DNA from: Panonychus citri
Lineage: Eukaryota > Arthropoda > Arachnida > Trombidiformes > Tetranychidae
DNA: 64,000 bases
Direction of reading: 5' to 3'
NCBI RefSeq assembly: GCF_014898815.1
Contig: NW_026515473.1
Coordinates: forward strand, 310,001 to 374,000
Made by a program: the position numbers and the translations under genes. Positions within the stretch are counted from its first letter, which is position 1. Each line of letters begins with the position of its first letter. Under the pieces are notes generated by a model. It saw only the letters and a program-made list of their open reading frames with translations. It ran no database searches and was not told where the DNA came from. This document shows, piece after piece, positions 1 through 12,800 of this stretch.

Positions 1-203
1 TGAATTGGGAACTTTAATATAATATCGAAAGTTAAGATTGATCTGTGGGATATAAGAAAAAGAGAAGAAAAATTTGCTGATTGAATTGCAATTTGTAAAG
101 ATAATATTTCAAATTCATTGATTTGTTGAGTATTTGATATACTTACCTTGAAAATTGTTACACAATTATTAAGCAATTTGATTTCATAGTAAACGTAAGT
201 TTC
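1..203 (-). CDS. possible 3'-going exons of an unrecognised minus-strand gene leaving the window
   Basis: Two short open segments on the minus strand have good splice signals. The first is 147-203 (19 codons, phase 0 at both ends; reads ETYVYYEIKLLNNCVTIFK). It is preceded by a CAG and followed by a CAAG|GTAAGTATA donor. The second is 42 down to 1, open in the same phase, and it starts after a long pyrimidine tract ending in CCCACAG. If real, it continues beyond the left edge. I do not recognise the protein. Windows this short are often open by chance in AT-rich DNA, so only the quality of the splice sites supports this call. Confidence 0.2.
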
Positions 204-678
204 CTGTTGATAAACCAGAACTTTTTTGATAACTTTTTCCCATTCAAAAAGTAAATGATGATATGATTAGTGTATTAAATGAATGAATATTATGCCTGAA
301 AATAAAAGATGTGAACGTATTGAAAATTGATATTAATGTTTTGCTGTATTGTTATGGAAAAACAAACTATCCTGTCGCTACTTTCAATCAATCAATTTCA
401 TGAGTCTAGTAAAGTGTTTACAAGTTTCATCAATCAAACAACAATCAGCTATATATAATCAGTTGATTGTTGTTATCAACAGAGAAACAGTTTGAGGTGA
501 TAAAGTATCACTAAAAATAATAAACGAATCAATAGATAATATTCAGAATTTTGTCTAATGTAAGTGTATCTAAAGGTATTATGTTGAGTATTACAAGTAA
601 AAATTAGCAATTTAACTGAAGAAAATGCTATTTATAAACAAATAGCATTTATTCAGATAAGTAAATATTGACGAAGTC

Positions 679-780
679 ATGAACTTGAAGTTCCAGTCAT
701 TGCCTTATTTCTTGCTGATTATGTGTGTGATGATAAATGAATTTCAAATTGAATCAATTGAAATTTATTACCATTCAAAG
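679..780 (+). CDS. candidate signal-peptide first exon (unassigned)
   Basis: An ATG at 679 opens 34 codons with a hydrophobic core (LPYFLLIMCVMI), like a secretory signal peptide. It ends exactly at an AAAG|GTAATA donor in phase 0. A TATATA-like element lies at about 449-457. The next gene on this strand is the secreted astacin protease, whose first visible exon also begins in phase 0, so this could be its first exon. No linking exons were found, and short hydrophobic ORFs are common in this composition. Confidence 0.2.
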
Positions 781-3700
781 GTAATAATAATCAATTTAGT
801 TCCAAACCAATGGTTCTTATCGTTATTATCATCTGAATATCATCTGAGAGCATATCAAGTAAACCAAATAAATAGAAAAAAATAAGCAAAATTACATAGA
901 AGATGAGGAAAAGAAGATAATGAAATGAAATAGAATAAAATAAACAAGCAAAGTGTAAAATTAATACAAACTATAAGAAGAATTAGATTAGACAAGCCTC
1001 AAAAAATGGAATGATGATTATGATGATGACTTGGAAGATAATCACAGAAGCCAAATAAAGTTAACCCTTGGTGAATAAGGTTGAGCTGAACCATGAACTT
1101 ATTAAGGCGACAAATGAGCATCAATTCTTGTGGTAACTGTTGGTAGTCAATTGTTTGATTGTTGTTGTTTCTACTTGCGAATAGAACATGAAAAAAAGAA
1201 AAATGATAAAGAGAAAAAATTATTAAATTATAAAGAAAAAAGAATATTTTTCAAGTGAGTGAAGCAAAAAATGGCAATCACATTAATGATGTTCCAAAAA
1301 TGAACTATTTCATTGGTTTCACTTAGAAAACAATCAACATTAGATGAGAGAAAAAAAAACCAAGAAACATTGTAAATCATGTTCTATCTACATCCAAGTA
1401 TATTTACCTTTAGATATCGATAATACCATTTGATGGTTATTCTTTTATTTTCCTCCTTCAGTAGTAAAATTCAATGGAAAATAGATTTAAGTTGTTCTGG
1501 ATTCGATTGCGTTTTCAGTTGTCATTTAAATCGTAAAGTTGATGGAGAGGAAAACGTTACAATGTTTTAGAATGATTATTATTCCTTCTTCTTCTCCTCC
1601 TTCATCACCTTCTAACTCCTTCCTGTTCTTTAAGTGTTACACACTTTTGTTACTTGTTTCACTTTTCTCCATGCAAATAGTTGAAATTTCACTCTACTTT
1701 ACCATGGTTTCTTTTTCCATGGTTGTTCCAGTAGTAAGAGAACCTTAAATGAAAGATGTAATCAAACTTTACAGAGTTAAAGATAAATATAACACTGGTA
1801 GTATTCAATGAAGGTGTTGGTTTTGTTTACCTAACTGGATATTTATAAACATCACTTTGTTTCCTTTTGGTCCAAACACAATGTTAATTACAAATTGGTA
1901 TCAATCCATTTTTGATGATCTTTAGAGGTTTATGAGGATAGTGGGAATTGTTTACTCTCTTTCTCTTGTTGTTCCAACATGTAATGTGTTCCTATCCAGA
2001 AGATATTAAATTTTAGTCAACTTGATTGATAGAATGTGATTAAAGGTGATTCCTCGTGTTTAGTGTCTCTCATTTGTATATATAAGATAAAAGTCTTCTC
2101 TTGTTATAATAATGTTTCAATAGGAATTTATTCCTTCCTTTTCAGCTTCTTTGTATATACAAATATATCAGCTAATTTACCCAAAGATTCATTAGGGATC
2201 GAAGAACAAGATAATTTAAAGTAATCTTCATTACTCTTTTTGGAGTTTTTTTTTCTCTTCTTCTCCTTTATTTCCTCCTTTTCTTCAAACGTTTGCATGA
2301 GCGGGAAGGCATTTTATGGAAGACATTGGCAATCAATCTAAAAAAAAGAGAAACAGAAAATATAACCAAAAATAACAATTTAACCAAAAAGATTTAGTGG
2401 TTGAAGATATAAAACATTAGAGAAACATGGATGATCATCCGAAGAAAACAAGAGAAGACTGGAAAAAGATCGGGTTAAGATTTAACTCTCTTAAATACAG
2501 ACACAAAAACACAGAGAATAATAAGAAAAATTAGATTGTAGAGTTATTAACGATTAACATCATGATGATTCTTGTTGAATTATAATGAACTGAGTTTCAC
2601 AAGAAAAATGGCCGAAAGATACAAGGAGACAAAGAAGACATTTTGAAAAGATGAACGAGCGGATTAACAAAACACTTGAAGATTAATTTACCAATCAAAT
2701 CAATTAGCTGATTACTTAGTTGGTCATTTTGTCTAAAAATTGTAATTTAATTGTCGTTTAAAAAGACCAAAGAAACAAACAATTAACTGGCAAACAATCA
2801 AAGGTCAAATCACAAAGAGAAATTGGAAAAAAGTGAAAAGAAAATCAAAAATTCTAAAAAGAAATTAACAGACAAAAGTAGACAGAAAAAGCGACAGAGA
2901 AAAAGAAGAAAAAAATTCTTCCAATTAAATTAGTTGTTCTTTTGTTGTTCTTGTGACTCCATTTTCTTGTCTTTGTCTCTTTAGATTTTTTAATTGTTTC
3001 TCTTTTTTTTTGGTTTTATTATTTGATGAGTGGATTAATTATTTAGATGATTTAATGGTGAGTTAAGTTGGTTTAATTATCTTCTAATTACTGTAATCAG
3101 TTTGTTAACTTTTCTCATTTAATCCGAATGAGAATTGATCATCTATTTGAATAGAGTCAAGTCATTTTTATGTTTCTCTCTCTCTCTCTCTCTTACTTTC
3201 GTTTTTCTCTATTGATTTTACTAATTGTTGACATTTATTGTTATTCTTAATCAAGGATTAATTTTCTCTTCTATTTCAATGGTTACAATTGATGATGATT
3301 GTGGTTTCTATTCTGTATTCAGTCATCTGACTTTTATCTCATTGGGATATCATCAATTTTCTTCTCATGGAGTTACAAAGATTTTCCTTTTGCCTTTTTC
3401 TATTTGGACTCTTTTGGATTCTAAATTTTCAGTAAATGGAGATAAATTGACTTTTGTTTTCTTCTATTCTCTCTCTCTCTCTTTACCTCTCTATATCTCT
3501 CTGTGTGTGTATTTAATGTACTCAATCCCTTTTTCTATTGTGAATTGTTGATATTTGGTTGAATATCCCCTTTGGAAAACCTGTAATTACATTTGATTGT
3601 TGGTGAATTTTTGACTCCAATTTAATTGCAACCAACAAGGAATCAAATCATCGTATAATTATTATTATCCCCACTTTCTCTCACTCTTTCATATGTTCAA

Positions 3701-6640
3701 AGTGAGAAAATCAACTGGCCATCATCAATTCAAGTCTTTAATTACAAAGGATGATAATTGTGTTTATGCTGCCCAATGGTTAATTTAATTAAGGTCAATT
3801 GGTTAAATACAATTGGTAATCAAATAAGGTGACTTTCATAAAGATTATTACAAAGAGATGGACAATCCCAAGTGAAATTACTACTCTTTTGTTTGAGCTT
3901 TTCAACTTATGGTTTACTGTTGGAGATTCTCCTCTTGAAATATGCTCATCATTTTAAACTGAAAACAAACATTAGAAGTTACTAGTTTTTTTCCCTGACT
4001 ATTACCATGAAATAATCTGATAATTTGGTGGATAATAAAATGGTGGAAAACCTCATCGAGCTACCTTGAAAATAATATTCAAAGAAAAGGAATGGGAACA
4101 AAAGGTTGTTCCTTTATCACCACTGGAACACAGGAGGAGAGGAAGAAAAAATTGTGAATTGTATCTGATTTTATCATGGAAATTTGATGCACCAGTTAAT
4201 TTAAATTGGATGTAAAAGAAAAACTCTAAAGAAACGTGATGATAAAGGAAGACATCGGAAGAAAAAGGAAGAAGAAGAAGAAAAGAAATCAAGAGGGGAA
4301 GATGCGAGACGAAATGGATTCCTTAACAAGGAGAAAATTAAAAAAGGAATTACAGAAAAGTGATTAGAAAAAGAAAAACCCAGTGAATAAATAGTCAACA
4401 AGCCTTTGGAATTGTTATCTAATTTTGTTTAAAGTAACGGTGAATCCATAAGACAACAATTAAGGAAACAACAACAACTACACACGGGGAAAAGACTGTA
4501 ATTTACAAGAAGCAAAGAAAAAAGAAAGATTCAAAACCATGGAGGGAACATGTAATGAACCAGATAAAGGAAAAGGAACTCACAGATAAAGTCGAAAGAG
4601 AAGAAGATAAAATGAGAAAGAAAAAATTATGCTAAGAAAAAGTTTATCTGAGCATGTAACTGGTGTAATTTTTCTGCATCAATAGTGAAAAGAAATAGTG
4701 ATGATTACACCAAAGACATGAAAAGGAATGGAATAAGAAGAAGGAGAAAAAAATAGAAAGAAAATCACAGAATCAAACGAATTGGATATAAAGAAGAGCT
4801 CATGGAATCATCAAGAAGGAGAGTAAAAAAAAATCGAAAGTTACAATTGATCAAGAGAAAAAGAAGACACAAAGGTCACACAATCCAAGGAAAGATAAAA
4901 ATTCGAAGCTGATTTTGATTATCTTCTCGCTGTGTTCATCTTCAGGGTTATATTTACATGTTCCAAGTTCATTGGTGTATATTTTTATCAACGATTTAAA
5001 CAAATTCACCATCAGCTTGTCCTCGATTATCTTCAACATCATCAACTTACAAAATCAATTGAATTCTGTTGATGGAGGATATTTGTTGCTTCATATTATT
5101 ATCTCCTTACTTTCCGCATTCTTCCTCATGAATTCTGTTCCCCTGAAGGTTCTCCCTTTCTTACTCTTTTTTTATTTGCAGGGAGAAAATCACCATTTTC
5201 TCTCTCGATTGAATTTCATTGATTTTCAATCATAATCAAACTTCTTCTCTACTTTTTCTTTGCATCCTTTTCTTTTATCATCATTATCACTATTATCTTC
5301 TCTCATTCTCATCTCTATTTCTACATATTCTGTTGTTATTGTTTTTTTTTCTATTTCTAGTTCTACTCAAATTCTTCATCTTTTTCTTCTTCTCTTCGAA
5401 CTTTGTTCTATTTGTTTTTTTTATCTTCGCTTTTCCATTCAATAGCAGTCATTTAAACTCTACACCCCAGAACAGAACTCACTCCGTATGATCTTTCTCC
5501 ATCATCATCATAATCATAATCATCATTTTCTCTTATTAGTTTTTTTTCATATTCTGTCGTCTCATTTTCTCTAAGAATCATCAGATATTATTAATAGTAG
5601 AAAAAAAGAGCTCTCATCATAACCCAAGTCAATTGAAAATTTTCTTCTCTCTTCTGCCATTTCATCATTTTTAGCTTGTTAGTTAACATCATCCTCCTCT
5701 TTATGACCATATTCCATATCTAATAATCTTCATGTATTAGCTGAATATTCATTTTTTTGCTCATCTTCATCATGAGAGTAACTATCAGCTAATATCATTA
5801 ACGATTCAATATAAGCTGTTGTTGTTTTTTTTTCATATCTTTTGTGTCTTTCATTCATCAATACTCGTTTGTAATAATATCACTTTCGATTTACCTATTA
5901 TTCACCCTTCGTAATGATGATAATGATGATACATGTTGTATATTCATAAATTGAATCAAGGTGAACCATTGATTTAATATGAAAAATGTCAATAGTTAAC
6001 AAGAGACAGACAAATAACCCTTGATAACTTTCAGGTTGACATTTTTTTTCCGCCTGTTAATACATTACTCAACTCTAAGAGATATTGAATCAACAGTGAA
6101 AACAAACCTAATCATGATGATTATAATTATTCAATATGATTCAATAACATCATTTACTATCTACTACCATTTATCTCTCCCTATTTTCATCAACAGCCAA
6201 TACAAATTAATTGCATTCCCATGTGGAAACGTTAATTAAATTAGACATTCCTTGTTATATTAATTGTATGAATTCATAGAATCTATTTTGATTGCTAACC
6301 ACCTTAGCCTCTTGTATTATTATAACGATAATATCTCAATATTCCCGTTTATCTTTACCCTTCATCTCTCAATCATTATATTCTCTTTCTTTTCTTTCTT
6401 ACAACTTTTTTTCTCTGTTTTCGATTCAAATGAGTTATCGTAAATACTTCGAGTAATACATAACGCAAATGATTGTAAACACTTTGATAATTTAAACAAC
6501 ATCCTAACAACGATTACGATTATTTAGAATTATTATTTTAATGATGATAATTCGATTACATAATATGCTTTTTTCCTAACAATTTCTCCAATTTCATAGA
6601 TTCTCAATGAAAGAAATAGAAATTGTTTCCATAGATAGAC

Positions 6641-6680
6641 GATGATGATTATGATGATGATGATGATGATGATGATGATG
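6641..6680. repeat. (GAT)n triplet microsatellite
   Basis: This is a nearly perfect run of GAT/ATG triplets of about 40 bp with one interruption. Shorter ATC/GAT runs recur throughout the window, for example near 20120, 36645 and 63960. Confidence 0.85.
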
Positions 6681-7531
6681 TTTCCCTGATGAGGATAAAC
6701 ATTGTTACGTTTATCTTGACTTTTTTTCCTCTCCTTCTTAACCATCCAATTAGAAGTCTAAATTAATGTGATCAAATCAATTTAAGGTGAACCAAATCTT
6801 CAATAATCAAGATCATCTCCTGGACTAATAATCAGCCATTTATTTCATCTAATGAGTGATTATGATTTAATTGGAAATTAAAACAAACTAAACTATAAGA
6901 TTATCCCTTTTCCAATCAAAGATTAATGGCTTAATCAAATTACAACATTTACGTTTAATCTGAAATCTTAGATTTTAGTATTTAATCAACTCTCATGGAG
7001 AAGATGAAGATTAAGCCTTGTAGGAATTAAGGTTTGTTAAGAGAAAAGTTCATTTGATTTTTCATAGAATTAACATGGAAATTTTTTTCTTTTATTTTTC
7101 AGGAGAAAGCAAAAAAACAAGATACATGATGGAAAAACAGAAAAGAATACAAAAAAGGCCCAACCCATGGAGAAAGAAAATTCTACAGAACTTTTTTTTT
7201 CTTTCCAAGCAACACAATCAAATTAAGAAAATTTTGATAACATATTGTTGTTTGGATTAGATTGTTTCTTTTTCTGTTGATCATAAATGATGATATGATG
7301 ATTTGCACCCACCACCATGAGCCCATGATGATGGTGTTAATGAAGAAAATTGGATGATAAAGAAGGCGGAAGATGACATTCATATGATGATATTATTGAT
7401 GCTGAAAAAATAACAAGATAAAGACGAAGTAAAAAAAGTGATTCAGGATAAGAATTCATGAGAGAAAAAATTTGTTGTTTTCCTCATAACAATGAGAAGA
7501 TAATATTGCTGATTTTAGGTTCATGTTGAAG

Positions 7532-7696
7532 TTAACAGATGAACATGATGAATTGCTTATCTGTCAAGTTAATTCTTCCCTGAGTTGATTCTGAATACCC
7601 ACCACAACCACCAGGATCAGTATCCTTGAATGAACCAACGAGTCTATCAAAAGTTTGCATGTTGGTCTTTGCCTTGATACCGTCAACGTTTCTCAT
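7532..7696 (-). CDS. small unrecognised ORF with protein-like composition
   Basis: An ATG-started ORF of 54 residues runs on the minus strand from 7696 to a TAA at 7532. Unlike most ORFs here it has a balanced composition: GIKAKTNMQTF, then FKDTDPGGCGGY, then STQGRINLTDK. It could be a small protein or an exon, possibly entered at the ATGAG|A just after the start. A second protein-like segment lies just upstream at 7853-7905 (DLDGLNFIDM), but its splice phase does not fit. I do not recognise the family and infer no function. Confidence 0.22.
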   Translation of the reverse strand: MRNVDGIKAKTNMQTFDRLVGSFKDTDPGGCGGYSESTQGRINLTDKQFIMFIC

Positions 7697-9833
7697 GTCA
7701 AAACATTAACTACAAATGGAGTCTCAACAACATGGATAATGATGAAGATGATGATTTTGTTTATAAAACAAGAAGATGAAACAAACTGAGGTGGAAAAAG
7801 ATGAAATTATAAGATATCAACCAATGAGAAATAACATAGAAAAGTTTATTACACTTTCTTTTCTCATATCGATGAAATTCAATCCATCTAGATCAACATG
7901 ACATCCTGATTGTTTGGGAGATTGACCAGTGGAATTTTTTTTCTTCAAAAAAAAATGAGAGTTGAATCGAAATCAGGTTGACATTTGTCTTACCACATCT
8001 ATCTAAATCTATGATTATCGGAATAATTGGAAATATTGATGAGCATAAGTGTTTGTTTGGTGAAAATCATAAGTTTTCAACATTTATCCTTTTATTAGAT
8101 GAACTTGGATGTTGAAATGAGCTGAACTTTCATTGGCCATGAAATGATAGCTTTTAAATTCTGTCTCACTGTTTTCCAAGAGAATTGAATCAACTCATCG
8201 ATTATCATCATTTGTTTTCATCTTTTATCTTCATCTCAATCTCAAATATGTTGATATACATGGCGAGAGAAAAAATAATTGAAAGAAAGTGATGAGAACT
8301 TTTTTATCTTCTTTCATGATATTGATAATCGTTACTGTCAATTGCAAACTGACGATGGAAGATTCAAAGATGAAAGTGAAGATAAAAGATGATGATAAAG
8401 ATTTGGAGATGATGACGAAAAGAAGAAGAAAAAAGTGTTAATGGAATTGAAAGGAAAGAGTTGAAAGCAAGATGAAGATAAAAATGGAAAAAGTAAGAGT
8501 TGTAACTCTGTTGGAATCAAAGAAAACTTTTCTTCATCATCTTCGATCATCCTCATCACATCATCTTCTCCTGTATGTTTGTTTACCAAAATAATAACAG
8601 AATAATAATATACCCTGAAGAGAGAGATAGAGAGATGAGTTTCTTTTGAATTTATCAAATTTTCCTTTTTTTTCATTCTCTCATCTTGTCTTTCCTTTCT
8701 TTCATGAAGAGCCCCCGATGAGATTGAAACAGATTCTAATATTTTCTTGTAGTCTCTAAATTCAATCTTCATCTTTATCATCATCTTATTTCCTCACCAT
8801 GGTAACTCATGTAAACCCAATGACAATTCATTGAATAGCAACCAAGTGAAATAATCTCCCTGAGTAATATACTTTCAATTTTCACCCATTTTATTGCCTT
8901 TTCTTTCCCCAATCATCCTCATCATTTTCATCTTCATCTTCATCATACTCTCATCAAAAGTTCCAAGGTGATTCATTCGCTTGTACGTTTCGCTCTTTCA
9001 TGATGAAAAAAAAGGAAAAATTGTCATTATAATGAATAAGAAGAAAAAGAAAATTTTTTCAGAAAATAATGGTAACCGATTCATGAAAAAGTCTCTCACT
9101 CGATTTTCAAACTGATTGTTGTTAAAATTTCATTTCAATTACTCATAATCTTCATGATAAGATTGATTCAAATTCAAGTTAATCTTCAAGATTAACTGAT
9201 GTTGATCCTGTTGATAAATAAATCACTTAGATACTTAATCATAAAGTTGATACAAACTTTTAACAAGATTAACATAAGTCAACAATCACTTTTTCTGATT
9301 CATTTCAATTGAAATGATAACTTGAGATAATTAATATGATTCCTATTCAGGAAATTTGAATTACTCAATCAACGATTTAAAAATTATCTTCAAATGATTA
9401 ACATGAAATGAATTAATGAATATGAATCATTTTTTCCCTCTCAACTAATAATAATCATTTTATTTTCTCTTCTTTTATTATAATAATTTTGGATTCTAAT
9501 TCATTGGATTGGTAACTCGATTCAACTTTTCCCCTGAATTCACAATCATATTATTCTGATTCTATTTCCGTTTTTATTGTTCCATTGGATGAACTTTTCC
9601 TCTAATATATGATAATTTGTTCAACAAACTACATGAACGTAATCATGTTTTTTTCTCATCTTCCTGATGATCTTCATCATCTCATCTCATCTCATCTCAC
9701 ATCATAATCATCATCATCATCATCTCCCTGTCGCTGTGTCTTGTGTATGTGTGCCTGTTGTCACTGGTTGACTGGTCATCTCTTTGGACTTTTTTGTTGT
9801 ATTATATTTTCCGACTATTGATTATTACATTAG

Positions 9834-12800
9834 TGGACAACAGTTGCCCATGAAATCGGTCATGTTATTGGATTTTTTCATGAACAATCACGAAGCGATC
9901 GGGACAATGCAATTCACATAAATTGGGAAAACGTTGAGAAAGGATTTTATCTTCAATTTCAGAAAGAAGAAGATGAAAACTTTGGTGTTCCCTATGATTA
10001 TACTTCTGTTATGCAATATCCTTCATGGGTAAGTGAACCACCTTATACATATTAGTTACCTTGACCCTCCACACCCTCATTAATATCCAATTGAAGGCTC
10101 GCTCTTCAACTGACCACTTTCACCTTTTCCCTCCATCAACCATCAATTCTGCGTCCATGTCCCTCCGAACAATTATAATCCATTATACGGTCTCATGATT
10201 ATCTGACACAATTTGATGGATCTTCATCTTCTACATGGTGAGATAGAGGTAGAATCGCAACTGAAGATTCAGTAAAATTACAGTTATCATAATAATTTAG
10301 TTTACGGATTCAATGGTTGATTATATCAACTATCTCTCTCTCTCTCTCTCTCTCTAAATTACCATATCTATGAGATGAGGTCAGAACTTTTTTTTCATCT
10401 TCTCTCTATTCATTCAGTTGACTATCATGTTATTATCATGTGAGTTGCAGATTATTAATTCAGTTCAATTTTTATACCAATGATCACTTTCACTAAATCA
10501 GCAAATATTCAAGATTTTGAATCGATTGTGATAATTTTGAGGTGTAAAAAAAGACTTTTACAATTTAAATCTCAAGAACATGGACAGAATTTCAATATCC
10601 AGATTTGATTTGATCATGAATCATGAATTTGTCTTGAATATCTTTTCAATATGTATTTTCAAATCCCTCTAATTCAAGCAAATCAAATTAAATCAGGAAC
10701 CATAAATTATTATTATCAATTGAATGCTAGTTATTATTATTATCATGAATTTGAATGACACTGACAAATTATTTTGAAATGCGATTAATCATTCAATCAA
10801 TATTTGTTTCCTCAAATCATTGGACGTGATTTAGTTTACAATTGATTGATAAATTCAATCTTATTCATTTTGGCGGAAGAAAAATAAAACTTTCCGAAAT
10901 TGTGATGAAAGTTAATCCATCGTTAACATGGTAATGAATGAAATTCAGTTTGATAATTTTAAATAACAGTATCATGATTACGAGATAAACAATTAGCAAC
11001 ATGATAACGTTAATCATGATGATAATAATTTCCTTAACTTTATTCAGTTCACATTCAACCAGAATGGACTCAGTTTGTTAACCAGTAAGACACAAACTCA
11101 TGAAACTCAATTTACAGTCTGAACTTTAGGATGTTTATCTTGTGGATAAATCAAAGGTTGAAACTCAGTCAGAATTAACCAGAACTTTTAACCGATGAGA
11201 CTCAATTGTTGAGATTATATTATATTTCATCATATTATCGTTTGTTGTACAAAGCGAGAGAAGATGATATTGTCTTTGGAACTTTTTTCCTCCCTGAGTT
11301 TTCATCGCCATTTTCCCCTCGGTGTGTTAATATTATTTGTTGTATTTTCCGTGTACGTGGTTTGCCTCTGAAATTCAATCTACTCATTGAGTTAAATGTC
11401 TCCACTACTTGTAAACCCCACCGGTGATTACTACACACACACACTCACCCATCATCCAAAGGTGAATCTCTGAAAGTTTGTTGAAAACTTTATTTACTAA
11501 TAATAATACAAAAGACTCTGAAACTATCTCATTGTCTTGAATTATTTTCATCATTATCACCATCTCATGACACAGTAATGGTTACATGGGTTTTCTGTTA
11601 CAGTTTGTTGTTTTCTTTTCAGGTTTAACTGTGAACTTTGTTCATGATCATGATAATCATCAAGTATGTACATTAACAGCCATGAATATTATCTTGATGG
11701 TTGTTGATATCTTGAAATAAAATCTTATCCCTAATATTACATCATGTTGTTTAACTTATCAAGTTACAGCATTTTGTTTCATACATGATAATAATTTCAT
11801 GATATTATCATCTCTTTTTTCATATCATAATAATGCTCAGAATTAGACTTACCCTGACAATTTATTCATGATAACGATTGAGAGTATAAAAAACACACAC
11901 AAAGTTACAATTTAGTGCTTTAAGATTACTCAGTGTAAATGAATACAATGTAATATATATGATAAAACTATGGGATTAAAAGATTATCATGATTTTCAGA
12001 TTATTCAGAAATTGGTATGAATATTTTTTTCATTCTCAATGAATTTCAATCTTAATGATTACCGATAATATTAATTGCTTGTATTTCTCAATGATTTGTC
12101 TTGATTTTCATTCCTGATTCAGCTGATTATCGTTAATCTAATTGTAACTTTGACAATCAATGGAAATGAAGGAAAAATTTTGCTTCTCAGTGATTCTGGA
12201 TTATTTTGTTTTCTTAAATTGAATTTGATTGTTTCTCAACATCCATTGACCCTTCACCATGTTACTCTCAATCTCCTCCTACTCCTCATCCTTTATCATT
12301 CATGATTCCTTAACATGCTTATATATATTAACCTTATTCTCATTCTGATTACCATCAATGTTATCAATTGTAACAATTTAATCATCAACAGTTTTCCCTT
12401 TCATTCAACTCTTTAAATAATAATATAACAATGATAATCACCATCAAACTAATCATATTTACCTTTTCATTGAATCTTTCATTTTCATTATTATTCTTGA
12501 TTATATATTATTGTAATTGTTGTTTGATTAAAAATTACAATCATGATAATAATTAGGCCTTCAGTAAGGATGTACTCAATAAGAATACAATTGTAACAAT
12601 GGATCCAAAATATCAAAGGATTCTAGGAATCAATCAAGGACTCACTTTCCGTGATAAGAAAATGGTTAATTATCTGTATTCGTGTGATCGTAAGTTAAAC
12701 AATTAACAATTAATCTTATTTCTTGCTTTCAAGTGAATATGAGACAATCAGACAATTTGAACAATTTGAAACACGATTCGATTGCATCGTCATAATCAAA

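Larger units (their letters stand above)
204..9833. other. long gene-poor stretch, mostly intergenic or first introns of the astacin gene
   Basis: I find no convincing exon longer than about 55 codons on either strand. The stretch is A+T-rich with many purine-only or pyrimidine-only runs, ATG/ATC triplet repeats and short CT tracts. The N-terminal exons of the astacin gene (signal peptide, propeptide, first half of the catalytic domain) should lie here or left of the window, but I could not place them. Weak candidates at 679-780 (+) and 7532-7696 (-) are listed separately. Confidence 0.5.

Noticed and set aside
1408..1455. 16-codon minus-strand exon-like window (and a similar one near 1838-1905)
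   Set aside because: Each is too short, phases do not connect between them, and one has no usable acceptor.
8338..8784. 148-codon minus-strand ORF
   Set aside because: It consists mainly of Glu/Lys/Met and Ser/Phe runs from purine-rich and TTC-rich sequence, with no domain and no splice context.
10050..10130. Minus-strand open segment with a CAAG|GTAACT donor in an astacin intron
   Set aside because: It is only about 20 open codons, no matching acceptor or partner exon was found, and similar segments arise by chance here.
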